A model generated the notes under the pieces. That model made no database searches and had not been told where the DNA came from. It worked only from the letters and a program-made list of their open reading frames with translations. The translations under genes were made by a program, and so were the position numbers. Shown in pieces: positions 11,983 to 24,262 of a stretch of 64,000 bases of DNA. Where the stretch lies: the NCBI GenBank assembly GCA_004352715.1, contig SCFE01000042.1:1623361-1687360 (forward strand). Reading direction: 5' to 3'. This DNA is from Hofstenia miamia (lineage: Eukaryota > Xenacoelomorpha > Acoela). Position 1 is the first letter of the stretch; each line of letters starts with the position of its first letter.

Positions 11983-12659
11983 TATATGCCATTTAAAAAA
12001 TTATTAAAATAATTGTTTTAATCAAATTCGATTTTAGTAGTTTTCAAGAAAGAAAAACATTTTTCTATATTTCCATATAGACTTTTAAGATCTTATCTTT
12101 TGTAAAATTTTATTACTTGAGTATAGATGGATTTCTATTTCAAAAAAACATGTGAAATAGCTCACCACATCATTTCACAAGATTTTAAAATAGAGGTAAA
12201 ATCTTTTAAAATAATTTTAAAAGTATTTTTCGTCATCTCATTTGAGGCGCTTACATATAAAGAGTTTCTTAAATTAAGTGAAAATTTAATTACCCACTCA
12301 TGTTGAACTTAATCTTTAAAATCCATTTATTAAATTTATTGATTCATGGATAGCTTAAACTTGTTAATTGCAAATATATTAAATATTAAATACACGCATG
12401 AAGTTCAAAGTAAAAATGTTAAAAATAAACCCTTAATGAACTCTGAAGCAGTGTATAATTTGCTTATTAATTCCTTACACATTAATTAAATGCTACTTCA
12501 CATTTTAGTCAATTTGACAGAGCTAGCCTTTAAGCTAGACATAAATGGTTGATTTATTTATTTCTATCAAAATATTCTTCTATCAATTACGTTATTCTCA
12601 AAGCTTCAACATACTGGTTTAATTTATAAATGTTTTTGAAATACTAAATTCGTTCCTAC

Positions 12660-12825
12660 ATGATCTTGGTTTTCTTCCAGTAATTGCAGCATCGGTATTA
12701 TTCAGGTAAGTAGTTCTTGAGTTTCTGTGGTATGTATCCTTAAGAGTAGAGCTCTCAAATTTTTCATGTTTGGTAGCTGCTACATATCTATCTTTTCCTT
12801 TGAGAATGGCTTCCAAAGAATCGAT
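12660..12825 (-). CDS. DCX-PLAT gene, exon B: end of DCX domain 2 and linker
   Basis: Minus-strand exon of 166 nt. The acceptor is TTACTTAG before 12825 and the donor is GTAGGA after 12660. Phase is 0 in and 1 out. It starts IDSLEAILKGKDRYVAA and continues THEKFE-like (KHEKFE), then a basic linker ending ITGRKPRS. Following DDGKV from the exon at 14407-14640, this is the expected end of a DCX domain: (DGK.V).SL..(L)..G..YVA.G.E.F. The phase-1 end fits the phase-1 start of the exon at 11863. An identical copy lies at 8118-8283. Confidence 0.85.
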
Positions 12826-13119
12826 CTAAGTAATTAATAGTAAATTATTACACATTTAGATGGGTAATAGGGACATAGCCTTATTTAAATCTAGTGCTTG
12901 GTAAGTTTAAGATGTTCGCTAGTGCTGTATTCAAAATATTTTGACAACTTAAGATGAACTGGCCCAATCACTTTTTATTATTCTAGGTTTATGTAGAACA
13001 AACGTAATAAATATTTCATTTATATATACTTAAAAAACGTTAGATAAAACATTTTGCTCAGGAATTAATCGAAGCTATTCGATAATTGGTTTTTGTGTAC
13101 AATTTAAAATTGATCGGCT

Positions 13120-13702
13120 TTATTTTACAACTATGTAGAGAAGTGAGCGTGGAGTAGACCAACAAGGAGAACTATATGAAAAGATAGCGATTGGAATCGA
13201 AAGGTAGCGAGATTTTGTTATGTCAGTAGAGGTAGAGAGAGAAATATTACGCTGGATGGAAAAGAAAGAGGATGTAGCTTTACTAAGTTTTAGGTTGATA
13301 TGAGAACCAAGATAAGGAAACAGATAGGCGAAGGCCAAGCAGGTATGTTCAGAAACAGCAGAAAGTGGTGTAGAATCAAGAAGAAAAGGACTAGGGAAAT
13401 GCGTAAAGAAACGGCATGGGGAAGGAAATAAAAGTCACTTAGATTTAGTAGGGTGAAATTCAAGATGATTAAAAGATAGCCAATCAAGAAGTTTATCAAC
13501 AGCCGATTGAATTATAGTGAAAGAGTCCAGACAAGGCGCCCTCTAACGTTAGAGGGCACCTTGAGTCCAGACCAAAAGTTATAGTGTCATCAGCATAGAG
13601 ACTGCATAGGCAAGGATGGGCACATAAAGGAAGATCATTAATTGAAACAAGAAATATTTTCATTGTCTCTGTATTACACCTTATAGTGAAGTTTGGAGTT
13701 GT
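13120..13702 (-). pseudogene. non-LTR reverse transcriptase relic (block copy 2)
   Basis: Same relic as at 8578-9160, with the motifs INDLP, YADDT and YLG in order on the minus strand and with stops between them. It lies within the intron between the two DCX exons. Confidence 0.75.
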
Positions 13703-13804
13703 AGCGTTAGCCCTACAAATCGCCATCAAACTCGTGGGGCGAGCTTTCATCTCCATCCCACGACGCCGATTGGCAACCCAATATGGCCCCACGAATCCCC
13801 CTCC

Positions 13805-13961
13805 NNNNNNNNNNNNNNNNNNNNNNNNNNNNNNNNNNNNNNNNNNNNNNNNNNNNNNNNNNNNNNNNNNNNNNNNNNNNNNNNNNNNNNNNNNNNNNNN
13901 NNNNNNNNNNNNNNNNNNNNNNNNNNNNNNNNNNNNNNNNNNNNNNNNNNNNNNNNNNNNN
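13805..13961. other. assembly gap
   Basis: 157 N follow a C-run at the end of duplicate copy 2. After the gap comes CCCCATTACC, which differs from the (AT)n that follows copy 1. Confidence 0.9.
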
Positions 13962-14406
13962 CCCCATTACCTCTCATTACCTAAAAGCCAATTCCTACTC
14001 ATAACACACTAAATAATGAAAACTCCACCTTCATTTCCAATGTTAATTAGCTCCCTGTCTGGAACATTTCCAGGCACGCCTTTGCATCTACATTACAGTA
14101 CGATGACTTTTGACTTGCACTTGCATTAAAGGAACTTGGGTGAAAAATTTCCTGAAAGCAAAATAGATTAGGCCAGTCATGTTATTAACTATATGATAAA
14201 GCATTCAACTTGGCATAAATCAAACTATTGATGTTTTTCTTAACTGAATTGTCTGTTTTCGCACAATGTATATATCACAGGGACTGCCTACGTTTAGAAA
14301 TAATAATTTTATTTACACTTTTAGGCATCACATTATAGTAAGTTATTCTAATCTTTATAAGATGTGTAAAATTTTCTTAGTGAAATTGTGTTTGAAAGAT
14401 GCTTAC

Positions 14407-14640
14407 TACTTTGCCATCGTCTGAATAGAGTTTCTCAATGCGGGTGTGAAACATTTCACCGATATCTTCAAGCAAACTTTCAAATTTAATGCAAGCCCGT
14501 TTATTGAGAAGTATGAGATGACATTCGGTTGGACGACAATTGCGTACAACCTTAATCTTCTTGGGTGTTCTTTCCAACATCTCCATTTCATTTTTTGGCG
14601 GCCGAGGTCTGTAACCAATTTGACGACCGTCTTCAGAACC
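14407..14640 (-). CDS. DCX-PLAT gene, exon A: linker and main part of DCX domain 2
   Basis: Minus-strand exon of 234 nt (78 codons, phase 0 at both ends). The acceptor is GAGTTTAG before 14640 and the donor is GTAAGC after 14407. It begins with a proline/arginine linker (GYRPRPPKN), then KKIKVVRNCRPTE, then CHLILLNKRACIKFESLLED, and ends KLYSDDGKV. This is a doublecortin domain: (K)(I/V)..(V)RN, the LL.N.R...FE.LLEDI helix region, and the (K)LYS.DGK.V turn. DCX domains bind tubulin and stabilise microtubules. The R-P-R-P linker before KVVRN resembles the spacer between the two DCX domains of RP1/DCDC2-type proteins, so a first DCX domain should lie upstream. None is seen on this strand. See the plus-strand exons at 41344 and 44544. 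Confidence 0.85.
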
Positions 14641-16113
14641 CTAAACTCATAAATTCAATACTAGGAGTATATGAACTGATTTCCATATTGATTCAATTGT
14701 TTCTTTTCAGATAAATTTTCTGACGCCCTATAAATTATTTTTCGTTATATATAAAGGAATTTAGAAGCTTTTCATTACTGCTATGTTGCTTAAATAATAA
14801 GTACCTGCTGAAGTTTTCTTGCCTTCTTCTCTATTTAGAAAATAAAAATATTTCTACTCGAAGACAAATAAGAATTGTTCATCATGCGAGTACAATAGTT
14901 TGCAGTCTATGTTGTTATTTATAAAAAGTAAAAATATTCAATTTGGTCTTGCAATTGTTCATCGTCAAATGCATGAAAAATAATTTTTAACAAATCAAAA
15001 TTATCAAGTATTAGAAGCGTATTGTATGAATGGTTACTATTCGAGCATCAGCATGCCCGTCACTACTGCTGTTAAAATTTAAGTGTTTCAAAAACAATTG
15101 CAATATGTGTCAATTACATGTATATTCACATTTTTTAATTAATCAAAAGTAATTAAAATTTAAGGATTTTAAATATTTCAACACAAATAATAGAGCTTTT
15201 CATTTTTTAATACCCCTCACTGTATCACATTGTTTGAAGAACGAGGGCCGGCTTTCAAAAGTTTTAGTGGTGGCCGATATTGTTATTTCAAATAAAAAGC
15301 TGTAGAAGTCTGCTGGGATTAAAATGGTTCAAAACATATTCTTATTCAATGATAAATATGCTGAAGCCATGTTTTAATTCGAATTGGCTGCCTGACTCAG
15401 AAATGGAAATGATTACTATTAATTAATTAGAGCAGTTCCAACGCGATAGCCATTGATCGTTTTAGATATATTCATTTGCGCATAATCGTAATGTTATTTA
15501 GTCCATTTTTATCGATGCAAATTTAATAGCAGAAAAGTCAGGCGAGTGGCACTGGAATTGGGCAATGCCTGTAAATGTCAAAGCTAAAATATAATTCTAA
15601 AATATGATTGTTGCATAAACAGCTCCAACATTGAAAAAACACCTGCAGGGTGCTAAGTGTATTTAACATACAACATATTAGTAGTTAAGGAAGTTGAAAA
15701 TAAAATGCAGCTGTTTTTATGTTTTATATTGTACGCAATCTCAAATTACAATTTCCTCTTCATTTCAAAACAAAAATCTGAGTTTGTGAAAAATTTCGAA
15801 ATTTTTTCTAACCTAATTTTAAATACTGTTAAATTTAGGAAATCATGGTATTGAAAAACATTATTTTTAGAAAATGTAATGAATCAAGTCGAGAGATGAA
15901 GCGAAATATAAAATATATAAAGAAGGACAATAGTATTTTAATGACTAATAACATAAACATTTAAAATCACACTAACATTGTTAGATTTAGAAATGTGCAT
16001 AAGTTACAGTCGTGTTCAATATATAAAACAATTTTTGCCAAATCTTTTGATATGCTAATATTTTGCTGAATGGGGTCATAAATTGTTGCAATTTGCAGAA
16101 GAAAATCTTTTAA
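14641..16113. other. non-coding stretch
   Basis: AT-rich sequence upstream of the last recognised minus-strand exon. I searched for a first DCX domain on the minus strand and found none. No repeat was recognised. Confidence 0.45.
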
Positions 16114-16163
16114 CCCAATTCCAGTTGGGATTTTTTATGTACGTTAAGCAGTTGGGGGGGGGG
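16114..16163 (+). mobile_element. truncated left end of the CAATTCCAGTTGGG element
   Basis: It reads CCCAATTCCAGTTGGG then a T-run, ATGTACGTTAA, and a G-run. This matches the left end of the element at 17155-18163. It stops at a single N followed by (AT)n, so the copy is cut by an assembly junction. Confidence 0.7.
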
Positions 16164-16190
16164 NATATATATATATATATATATATATGT

Positions 16191-16833
16191 TACCCGTCTG
16201 CTGTGAAACTTTTTGTTCAAGCCCATTCCTCGCGCCATTCTTTACGCTTCTCCCTGTTGGTTGCCTTCTCGTGCCTTGTTTCACTCCATGAAACGGTTCA
16301 AGAAACGTGCTTTCTAATAGATCTCTTTCTTCCAATACAAACACGCTCTTCTCAAATTCTCCCGCTGTCGCTTTACTTTCATGCCTGGGATCTCCTATTC
16401 AGTCGTTTGCTTACCCGCAAATTGGACCTTGATCCTTTTGATTTCACAAGCTTCTCTAATTCCCACTCCACTCACTTTGATAGTGTTGTCACGTTCTCTG
16501 TTCGTCGTCCCCAGAAACATCGCACTCTTCACTCGTTTGTGCTGCTGCTAATTTCATCTTGACTCTCAACCCTTTAACGGCCATTGATTTTTTTCCTCGC
16601 CCCCGAGCTTCAATAAATCTTTGATGTCCTTCTCTTTGCAGAGCCCTTCTTCCACTTTGCCTACTCTTCCATCTACTCCTACTTCATCTCCTGTAACTGT
16701 CCTCGTTTCCGTAAAACTTGACTTTATTTTTATTTTTGTTGTGTTTGCCTTCAGAGGCTAATAAAGTCCTTCATTATTGTGCATTTTGTAGGTACATAAA
16801 GACATATAGCTATATACATACATATACATACAT
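16191..16833. other. C/T-rich stretch of unknown origin
   Basis: The base composition is markedly pyrimidine-rich on the plus strand, like the antisense strand of the LINE relics at 18.2-19.5 and 29.2-31.6 kb. It may be a decayed minus-strand coding region of a retroelement. I could not align any motif. Confidence 0.3.
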
Positions 16834-17151
16834 ACCGTAATTCCTCGTGTATAAGTGCCTCCATGTATAAGCCTAACCCCAAACTTTAAAGGTTGTTTTT
16901 TTCTGTTGCGAGTATACAGCTTGTATACGCCGCATCCACCATGCTAGGCTAATTCTATCCTTGCTCACATACGTTTTCCCATTCATTTTGGAAACTTATT
17001 GTTGAATTCATTATTTTCGCTTTTCCGCATTCTAAGAGGTACCTTAGCCCCGAACGCAGTGAGCATTTTACAGATATGATTGTTAGACTGCGTGTATAAG
17101 GTACACCACACGCTTTTAGCAAAATTTTAGGTTTATAGGTGCGGCTTATAC
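16834..17151. mobile_element. DNA-element relic with GTATAAG inverted termini
   Basis: The left end is ACCGTAATTCCTCGTGTATAAG followed by a second GTATAAGCC. The right end reads GGTTTATAGGTGCGGCTTATAC. The GTATAAGC words at both ends are in inverted orientation. There is no coding content. It directly abuts the next element at 17155. The class is uncertain. Confidence 0.5.
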
Positions 17152-17154
17152 TAG

Positions 17155-18163
17155 CCCTATTCCAGTTGGGCTTTTTTATGTACGTTAAACAGTTGGGGGG
17201 CAAATTTGCCCCCCCCCTTTCTAGAATGCTCATTTCTTGACGAAATTCGATAAAACTTTGTAGGGTCGTAGTATGACATGTTACCATCAAGAAAAAAAGG
17301 TACTATCATTTTTGGTCACGTGGTCATGTGATGACGTCATCATTTTATGTCAACATAGCTGATTTTAGCATTTTTGCAACAAAAATTGAATAAAAAGCAT
17401 CTTATACATATTTTTTGATGTATATTGGATACTTATAACATAATTAGTTTCCAAACATCATTTGGTTAAAATTTGAACAGATTTTAAGCATTATTTATTG
17501 CAAAAATTGAAAATATGACGTCATCGCATGTTGTAAAATAGACTTTTTNGGTCACGTGGTCATGTGATGACGTCATCATTTTATGTCGACATAGCTGATT
17601 TTAGCATTTTTGCAACAAAAATTGAATAAAAAGCATCTTATACATATTTTTTGATGTATATTGGATACTTATAACATAATTAGTTTCCAAACATCATTTG
17701 GTTAAAATTTGAACAGATTTTAAGCATTATTTATTGCAAAAATTGAAAATATGACGTCATAGCATGTTGTAAAATATACTTTTTTCCACATTTTTCATTT
17801 TTTGAACCACAAATTGATATAAAAACAAAAAGGAAAGTTTTTTTCATTGATTTGTGTTACCTTAGACATAATACATTGGAAAACCTACGTCTCAAAGCTT
17901 ATAGAGACAAAAATATTGTGCTATAGCCTCAAAAAACTAGGTATTTTACCGTTTTTTTACCGAAATTTTGCCAATAGACCTCCGGAAAATGCTTACAGAG
18001 GAAAAAGTACAGGTCCTTTTGACTCAAAATTTTCAGGGATTGGTTATAGATAAATTTTGTTCACTGAGTCGAAAAATTTAGTTGTGTAATGGGGTCTAAA
18101 AAAAGTTATAACAAATCTAAAGACAGGGGGGGCAATTTTGCCCCCCCCCCAACTGGAATAGGG
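17155..18163. mobile_element. non-autonomous DNA element with inverted ends and G/C tracts
   Basis: The left end is CCCTATTCCAGTTGGG. The right end is its inverted complement, CCAACTGGAATAGGG. Each end is followed inwards by a G-run or C-run and the words GGGGGGCAAATTTGCCCCC (left) and GGGGGGCAATTTTGCCCCC (right). Inside are two direct copies of a 236-bp unit (starting at 17314 and 17550). No transposase is present. A truncated second left end lies at 16114. Confidence 0.7.
17314..17787. repeat. tandem pair of a 236-bp unit
   Basis: Two units start GGTCACGTGGTCATGTGATG and continue GACGTCATC. They differ by very few bases. A single N at 17549 sits exactly at the junction, so the copy number may not be real. 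Each unit has TGACGTCA (CRE-like) and CACGTG (E-box-like) palindromes at its start and another TGACGTCAT near its end. Confidence 0.85.
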
Positions 18164-18170
18164 TTAAGGA

Positions 18171-19540
18171 AGACCATGAAAATCCATTGACGTCTGGGAG
18201 TTTTCAGTACCTACTAGTGTGATATACTGTCATATGCCTTCCTGTCGTCTATCCAAACCGTTAGTAAGTTTTTTTGTTCTTTTTCAATTCTCCCCTATTG
18301 CTTTGTCTATTAGCAATTTAACCTTACACCTTCTACTCTTTTTTCCTACATCCTTTCTATTCATTTGGCATCAGCTTGTTCTTTTCTAAGCAACAAGTTA
18401 ACCTGCTTGAAATCATGGAAGTTAACAGCTTTCAGACCTGTTATTGGCCTGAAGTTGCTTGCCTCCTGCATTGCTTTAAATTCTTCCGTATTAGGAATGT
18501 CATTCTCACTGCAATTCACTCTGGGCACCCATACACCAAACACTCCTCGAACACTTGTGAAATTATTGCGTCAACACCCATGTACCTCATCTTTGGTGCC
18601 TCCAGTTTTTCATCCTCCTTAGAGCCTATTTCTGCGTTGCATTTGAGAATACTAAACTCCCTCAGTATTTGCTCATTCTCTATCTATAGCCCCTCACCTC
18701 CTCATATACTCTGCCACAAACTTACATTATCCTCAGCTGTTCTAGCTGTAGCTTTTCTCTTGCAACAAGTTCTTTGCAAAATCTTTTTTCTTGTGCCTCA
18801 AACTTCATATTGTCTCTTGTCTGCCTTGCTCCAACCCTATACTTTCGCAGCTTCTACAAACATTGGCTACGTAAGCTCTTCTCTTGCAGTTTCTATAGTC
18901 TTGCCCTTACCTACCCATATTCTGTACTGCTATACTTGGCCTGATCTTACCTAGTTTCTGCTTTGTTTTTAGGCACTTCATTTTCAATTTTCGTTTTTAT
19001 TTTTATTACTATTATTACTATTTTAATTTCAAATGTTTCCTTCCTCTCAGCTTTACATTTGTGTGACTCGCTAGTTTCCAGGGAGTCTGGGAGTTTCTTT
19101 AGTACTTTAGCTGTTCTAACAAGTGCTGCATTTTGTACAATCCCCTTCCCATTTCGTTAATCCTAGCTCCTCCAAATATCTCTTATGTTTCCAGCCTACT
19201 GCCCCTTTCCAGCTATTATCAGCACAACTTAAAATTTTTCAACTTCCACAATCTCTCTATATTCTCTGCCAATTCCTTGTACTTGTTCTTGTATCATTTT
19301 ATTTGCTTTCTAAATTTCTTTCTTTTAATACTGGGATGTCTATCACAGTTTCTATTTTTTCCTTCACCATTATTTCTAGCTTCCGCGCTTCCATCATCAT
19401 GCTTGGCTGTATGTTGAAGTCTCACATTACCTTTACCCTATTTTCTGCTACTCTCTGTAGCATAAGTTCATACCACTCATCTCGTGCTTCTAACCCCTCC
19501 AATGTACCATGCGTCCTACCTGGTCATGCTTGAACTTTAC
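18171..19540 (-). pseudogene. decayed LINE reverse transcriptase, copy B
   Basis: The minus strand reads EASNFRPITGLKAV near 18490, homologous to EASNFRPITCLPTTWKLLFS of the better copy at 29250-31620. The nucleotide match extends over the segment corresponding to the AWIDYRK region (GTGATATACTGTCATATGCC against GTGATATGCTGTCATACACC). Many stops and indels are present. It is bounded on the left by the DNA element ending at 18163. The plus-strand open frames here are antisense shadows. Confidence 0.7.
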
Positions 19541-20825
<1,285 letters not shown>

Positions 20826-21019
20826 CAAATAAAAATGTTTCGACTATATTATAGTCATCGTCTGTTTACAAATTTCGATAAAAACAATTGATTATATTAC
20901 ATACATATACACTAAAAAATTTTATTTCATTTTTTCCCAAATTGCAATGCATATTTAAAATGTTTCCTCTATTATGTTGTTTTATAATTTTTGCCTAACA
21001 GAGCTTAGTGTGGGTAGTT

Positions 21020-21780
21020 CTCATGGCCATTTCGAAATTCATTTTCTTCAATTCGTGATGGTGGTTGTATATTTCAGTTTCTAGGTGGCCGTTTAGATGC
21101 CTAAATGTCGTTTAGTTTCACTAATGTATAGCTTGCTACAGCTATTGCATGTATGCTTGTAGACGATGGATGAAACTAAGCATTCTGGGATTCGATATTT
21201 GTTATTAAATAAATTATTAGTTTGTATAAACCGGTTAAATTTTGGATGATGTTAATCTTGATCTTTTTCTTAATAAAAAATTTTTTACTCTCAACGTATG
21301 GTAATTTCCAATATACAATCTGTTTATAATTGTTTGAGTTTTGTTTATCTACATTGATTATATAACTTGAATTTAAGCATTTGGATGTTATTTCTTTTAA
21401 CATTTTATTAGGATATCCATTTTCTCGGAATGTCGAAAATAACACATCCAGGCTCTTTTGTCAGTTATTCAAAATTCGATGAATTTTTATAAATCTATAA
21501 TGGACAATAAGAAGCAAATGGTATGTAAAGGCCTGTATTTGTTTTCTTAATGTATACTTCAAAAGTAAAATAGCTATCATGATTTTTTATGGTAGCATCT
21601 AAAAAGTTGATTGAATTTTCTTTTTCCTCCTCAATTGTACATATTTTTGCAAAAAAATTATAACTATTCAAGAGTCTTGAAGTAAATTTCTGACCGTAAT
21701 TGCAATCTTCAGATATAGAGAAATATATTATATTATTATTATGAAGACCTTGTAATAATTTATTGCAATAACATTGCAAT
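21020..21780 (-). pseudogene. Penelope-like element relic with GIY-YIG endonuclease part
   Basis: Minus-strand frames read NSINFLDATIKNHDSYFTF and IKKTNTGLYIPFASYCPL, the FLD..I...(N)..F...V..KPTNTG..(I)..SYHP block of Penelope-like reverse transcriptases. About 500 bp further comes SSIVYKHTCNSCSKLYISET, matching the start of their GIY-YIG endonuclease (Y.(C).C...Y.G.T/S), where the GIYIG glycine is replaced. It carries several frame changes and stops, and the upstream RT core is missing. Penelope-like elements are retroelements distinct from LINE and LTR classes. Confidence 0.72.
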
Positions 21781-22138
21781 AAAAAATGCTAAATAAATAT
21801 ATTGCATTACAAATTTGCTAGCAATATATAGTATTACAATACATGTATTCCAATTTAATGAAACAATTTCATTTATTGAAAACTACCTATTTTAATCATA
21901 TTAAATCACCCATCTTAGTCCAAGTAGTAATATGCGAAGTTAGTGCACACTATGTTTTGCATTTCCTTCAAATATTTTAGTAATGTGTACATGCATATGA
22001 TTATGGGAACCTTACTTTAGATTACTGCGGCCACATTCTATGCTAGGGTTTATTTGTACATGTCAAAGATATTTTGGCGGACCGTGACCAATTTTCATCT
22101 TTAGCAAAGACCAAAACCAATTTGATTTCATACAGTGG
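21781..22138. other. non-coding stretch
   Basis: Nothing recognised. Confidence 0.4.
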
Positions 22139-22230
22139 CGCAGAGATGGAATCGGATCGGATCGGATCGGATCGCATCGGATCTCTATTTTGAGAAACTT
22201 CGGATCTGTTTCGGATCCAAAAATTTTTAA
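22139..22230. mobile_element. hAT-like relic with GGATC/TCGGATC repeats
   Basis: Starts GCAGAGATGGAATC and then repeats ATCGG four times, followed by TCGGATC words in both orientations. Same family as 1373-1500. No far terminus was identified. Confidence 0.5.
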
Positions 22231-23220
22231 AACTTGTGTGTTTGTATATTTTTATAAATTGCGCACATTTTTACACTGAATCCTAATTCAATAATCTCAA
22301 TCTAAGTGAAACGTTGTAATTGAATTTCATTGTTCATACAACAGGTTCCGCGTTATTCTTATAAAACTTATAAAATTGGTGACGAATACTTCAAATCTGA
22401 AAATGCGATTCATGTTAACCATCACATAATGATAAAATAGTAAAGCAACTAAAAACGTTTTGTTTGTGCAAACTTGCAAATGGAAGTGTAGAATTCTGAA
22501 AAGGATTCTCTCTAATATGTAGGTCAAAGAGAAAAGCATAGAACACAGAAAAACAAGTGAAATACCTTAGCTTTTGCAAACACTACCAAAATGTAAAAAT
22601 AATAACATAATTTGGATGCTCTTCAATCAAAAAATCTCATATAAATATGGACTCTAAGCAAATTGCAATGCCAAGCTCAACTTAGTACTTAGAATAATGT
22701 AGAGCACAACAATATGTATTTATTAAATTTTGTGGTCAGGCGTTGTTATGCAAAACGATTGTCATTATGTTGCTTAATTTTTTAAACCTAAGTTATATAA
22801 AAATAACAAACTAAGCTGGATTATTTGGGTGAACGTTTGAATCAATAATGCATAATTTTAGTATATTTAATCTCAGTACGGGATTTATATTCCCGAGATT
22901 GGGGCGACATCGGTACTGAAATTCGACTACGGTAGTGACCAAAATGGCCTCTTGACTCTACCTAATACAAATAAAAATTCAATTAATAAATTTTGACTCA
23001 ATTCAACACAAGGTATATTTAGTTTTTAATGTGTCTTACCCAACCCAAATTTATGTCAAAAAGTCATCCAAATATGAATGATGACCATAAATGGAAATAC
23101 TATTATACACTATTATAGAATTACTATATACAAATCTAGAATTCTATTATAGATTTCCTATTATAGAAAGCTATATTCACGATTATAGTCTTTAATTTAT
23201 AGAGTTAAATTAACATACAT
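22231..23220. other. non-coding stretch
   Basis: AT-rich. Around 23100-23180 the words CTATTATAGAA and similar recur imperfectly. Nothing else recognised. Confidence 0.4.
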
Positions 23221-23262
23221 CAGACTTGTTAACGAGCCGTAATTTCTAATCTCGGCTCGGCT
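23221..23262. mobile_element. terminus of a GAGCCGA-repeat MITE, cut by a gap
   Basis: CAGACTTGTTAACGAGCCGT, then AATTTCTAATCTCGGCTCGGCT, then N. This matches, inverted, the right end of the complete element at 48751-49368. Confidence 0.65.
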
Positions 23263-24262
23263 NNNNNNNNNNNNNNNNNNNNNNNNNNNNNNNNNNNNNN
23301 NNNNNNNNNNNNNNNNNNNNNNNNNNNNNNNNNNNNNNNNNNNNNNNNNNNNNNNNNNNNNNNNNNNNNNNNNNNNNNNNNNNNNNNNNNNNNNNNNNNN
23401 NNNNNNNNNNNNNNNNNNNNNNNNNNNNNNNNNNNNNNNNNNNNNNNNNNNNNNNNNNNNNNNNNNNNNNNNNNNNNNNNNNNNNNNNNNNNNNNNNNNN
23501 NNNNNNNNNNNNNNNNNNNNNNNNNNNNNNNNNNNNNNNNNNNNNNNNNNNNNNNNNNNNNNNNNNNNNNNNNNNNNNNNNNNNNNNNNNNNNNNNNNNN
23601 NNNNNNNNNNNNNNNNNNNNNNNNNNNNNNNNNNNNNNNNNNNNNNNNNNNNNNNNNNNNNNNNNNNNNNNNNNNNNNNNNNNNNNNNNNNNNNNNNNNN
23701 NNNNNNNNNNNNNNNNNNNNNNNNNNNNNNNNNNNNNNNNNNNNNNNNNNNNNNNNNNNNNNNNNNNNNNNNNNNNNNNNNNNNNNNNNNNNNNNNNNNN
23801 NNNNNNNNNNNNNNNNNNNNNNNNNNNNNNNNNNNNNNNNNNNNNNNNNNNNNNNNNNNNNNNNNNNNNNNNNNNNNNNNNNNNNNNNNNNNNNNNNNNN
23901 NNNNNNNNNNNNNNNNNNNNNNNNNNNNNNNNNNNNNNNNNNNNNNNNNNNNNNNNNNNNNNNNNNNNNNNNNNNNNNNNNNNNNNNNNNNNNNNNNNNN
24001 NNNNNNNNNNNNNNNNNNNNNNNNNNNNNNNNNNNNNNNNNNNNNNNNNNNNNNNNNNNNNNNNNNNNNNNNNNNNNNNNNNNNNNNNNNNNNNNNNNNN
24101 NNNNNNNNNNNNNNNNNNNNNNNNNNNNNNNNNNNNNNNNNNNNNNNNNNNNNNNNNNNNNNNNNNNNNNNNNNNNNNNNNNNNNNNNNNNNNNNNNNNN
24201 NNNNNNNNNNNNNNNNNNNNNNNNNNNNNNNNNNNNNNNNNNNNNNNNNNNNNNNNNNNNNN
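23263..24262. other. assembly gap of exactly 1000 N
   Basis: A round-number N run between a MITE end and the start of the satellite array. Its true length is probably unknown. Confidence 0.95.

Larger units (their letters stand above)
11981..13804. repeat. 1.8 kb duplicated block, copy 2
   Basis: Near-perfect direct copy of 7440-9261, with an offset of 4541 to 4542 bases. This copy carries the exon at 12660-12825 in the position and phase that the DCX-PLAT gene requires, so it is taken as the ancestral location. Confidence 0.9.

Noticed and set aside
18365-19533. Serine/leucine-rich plus-strand frames (also 29238-30833 and 31231-31908)
   Set aside because: They are antisense to a minus-strand LINE coding region, which explains their length and composition.
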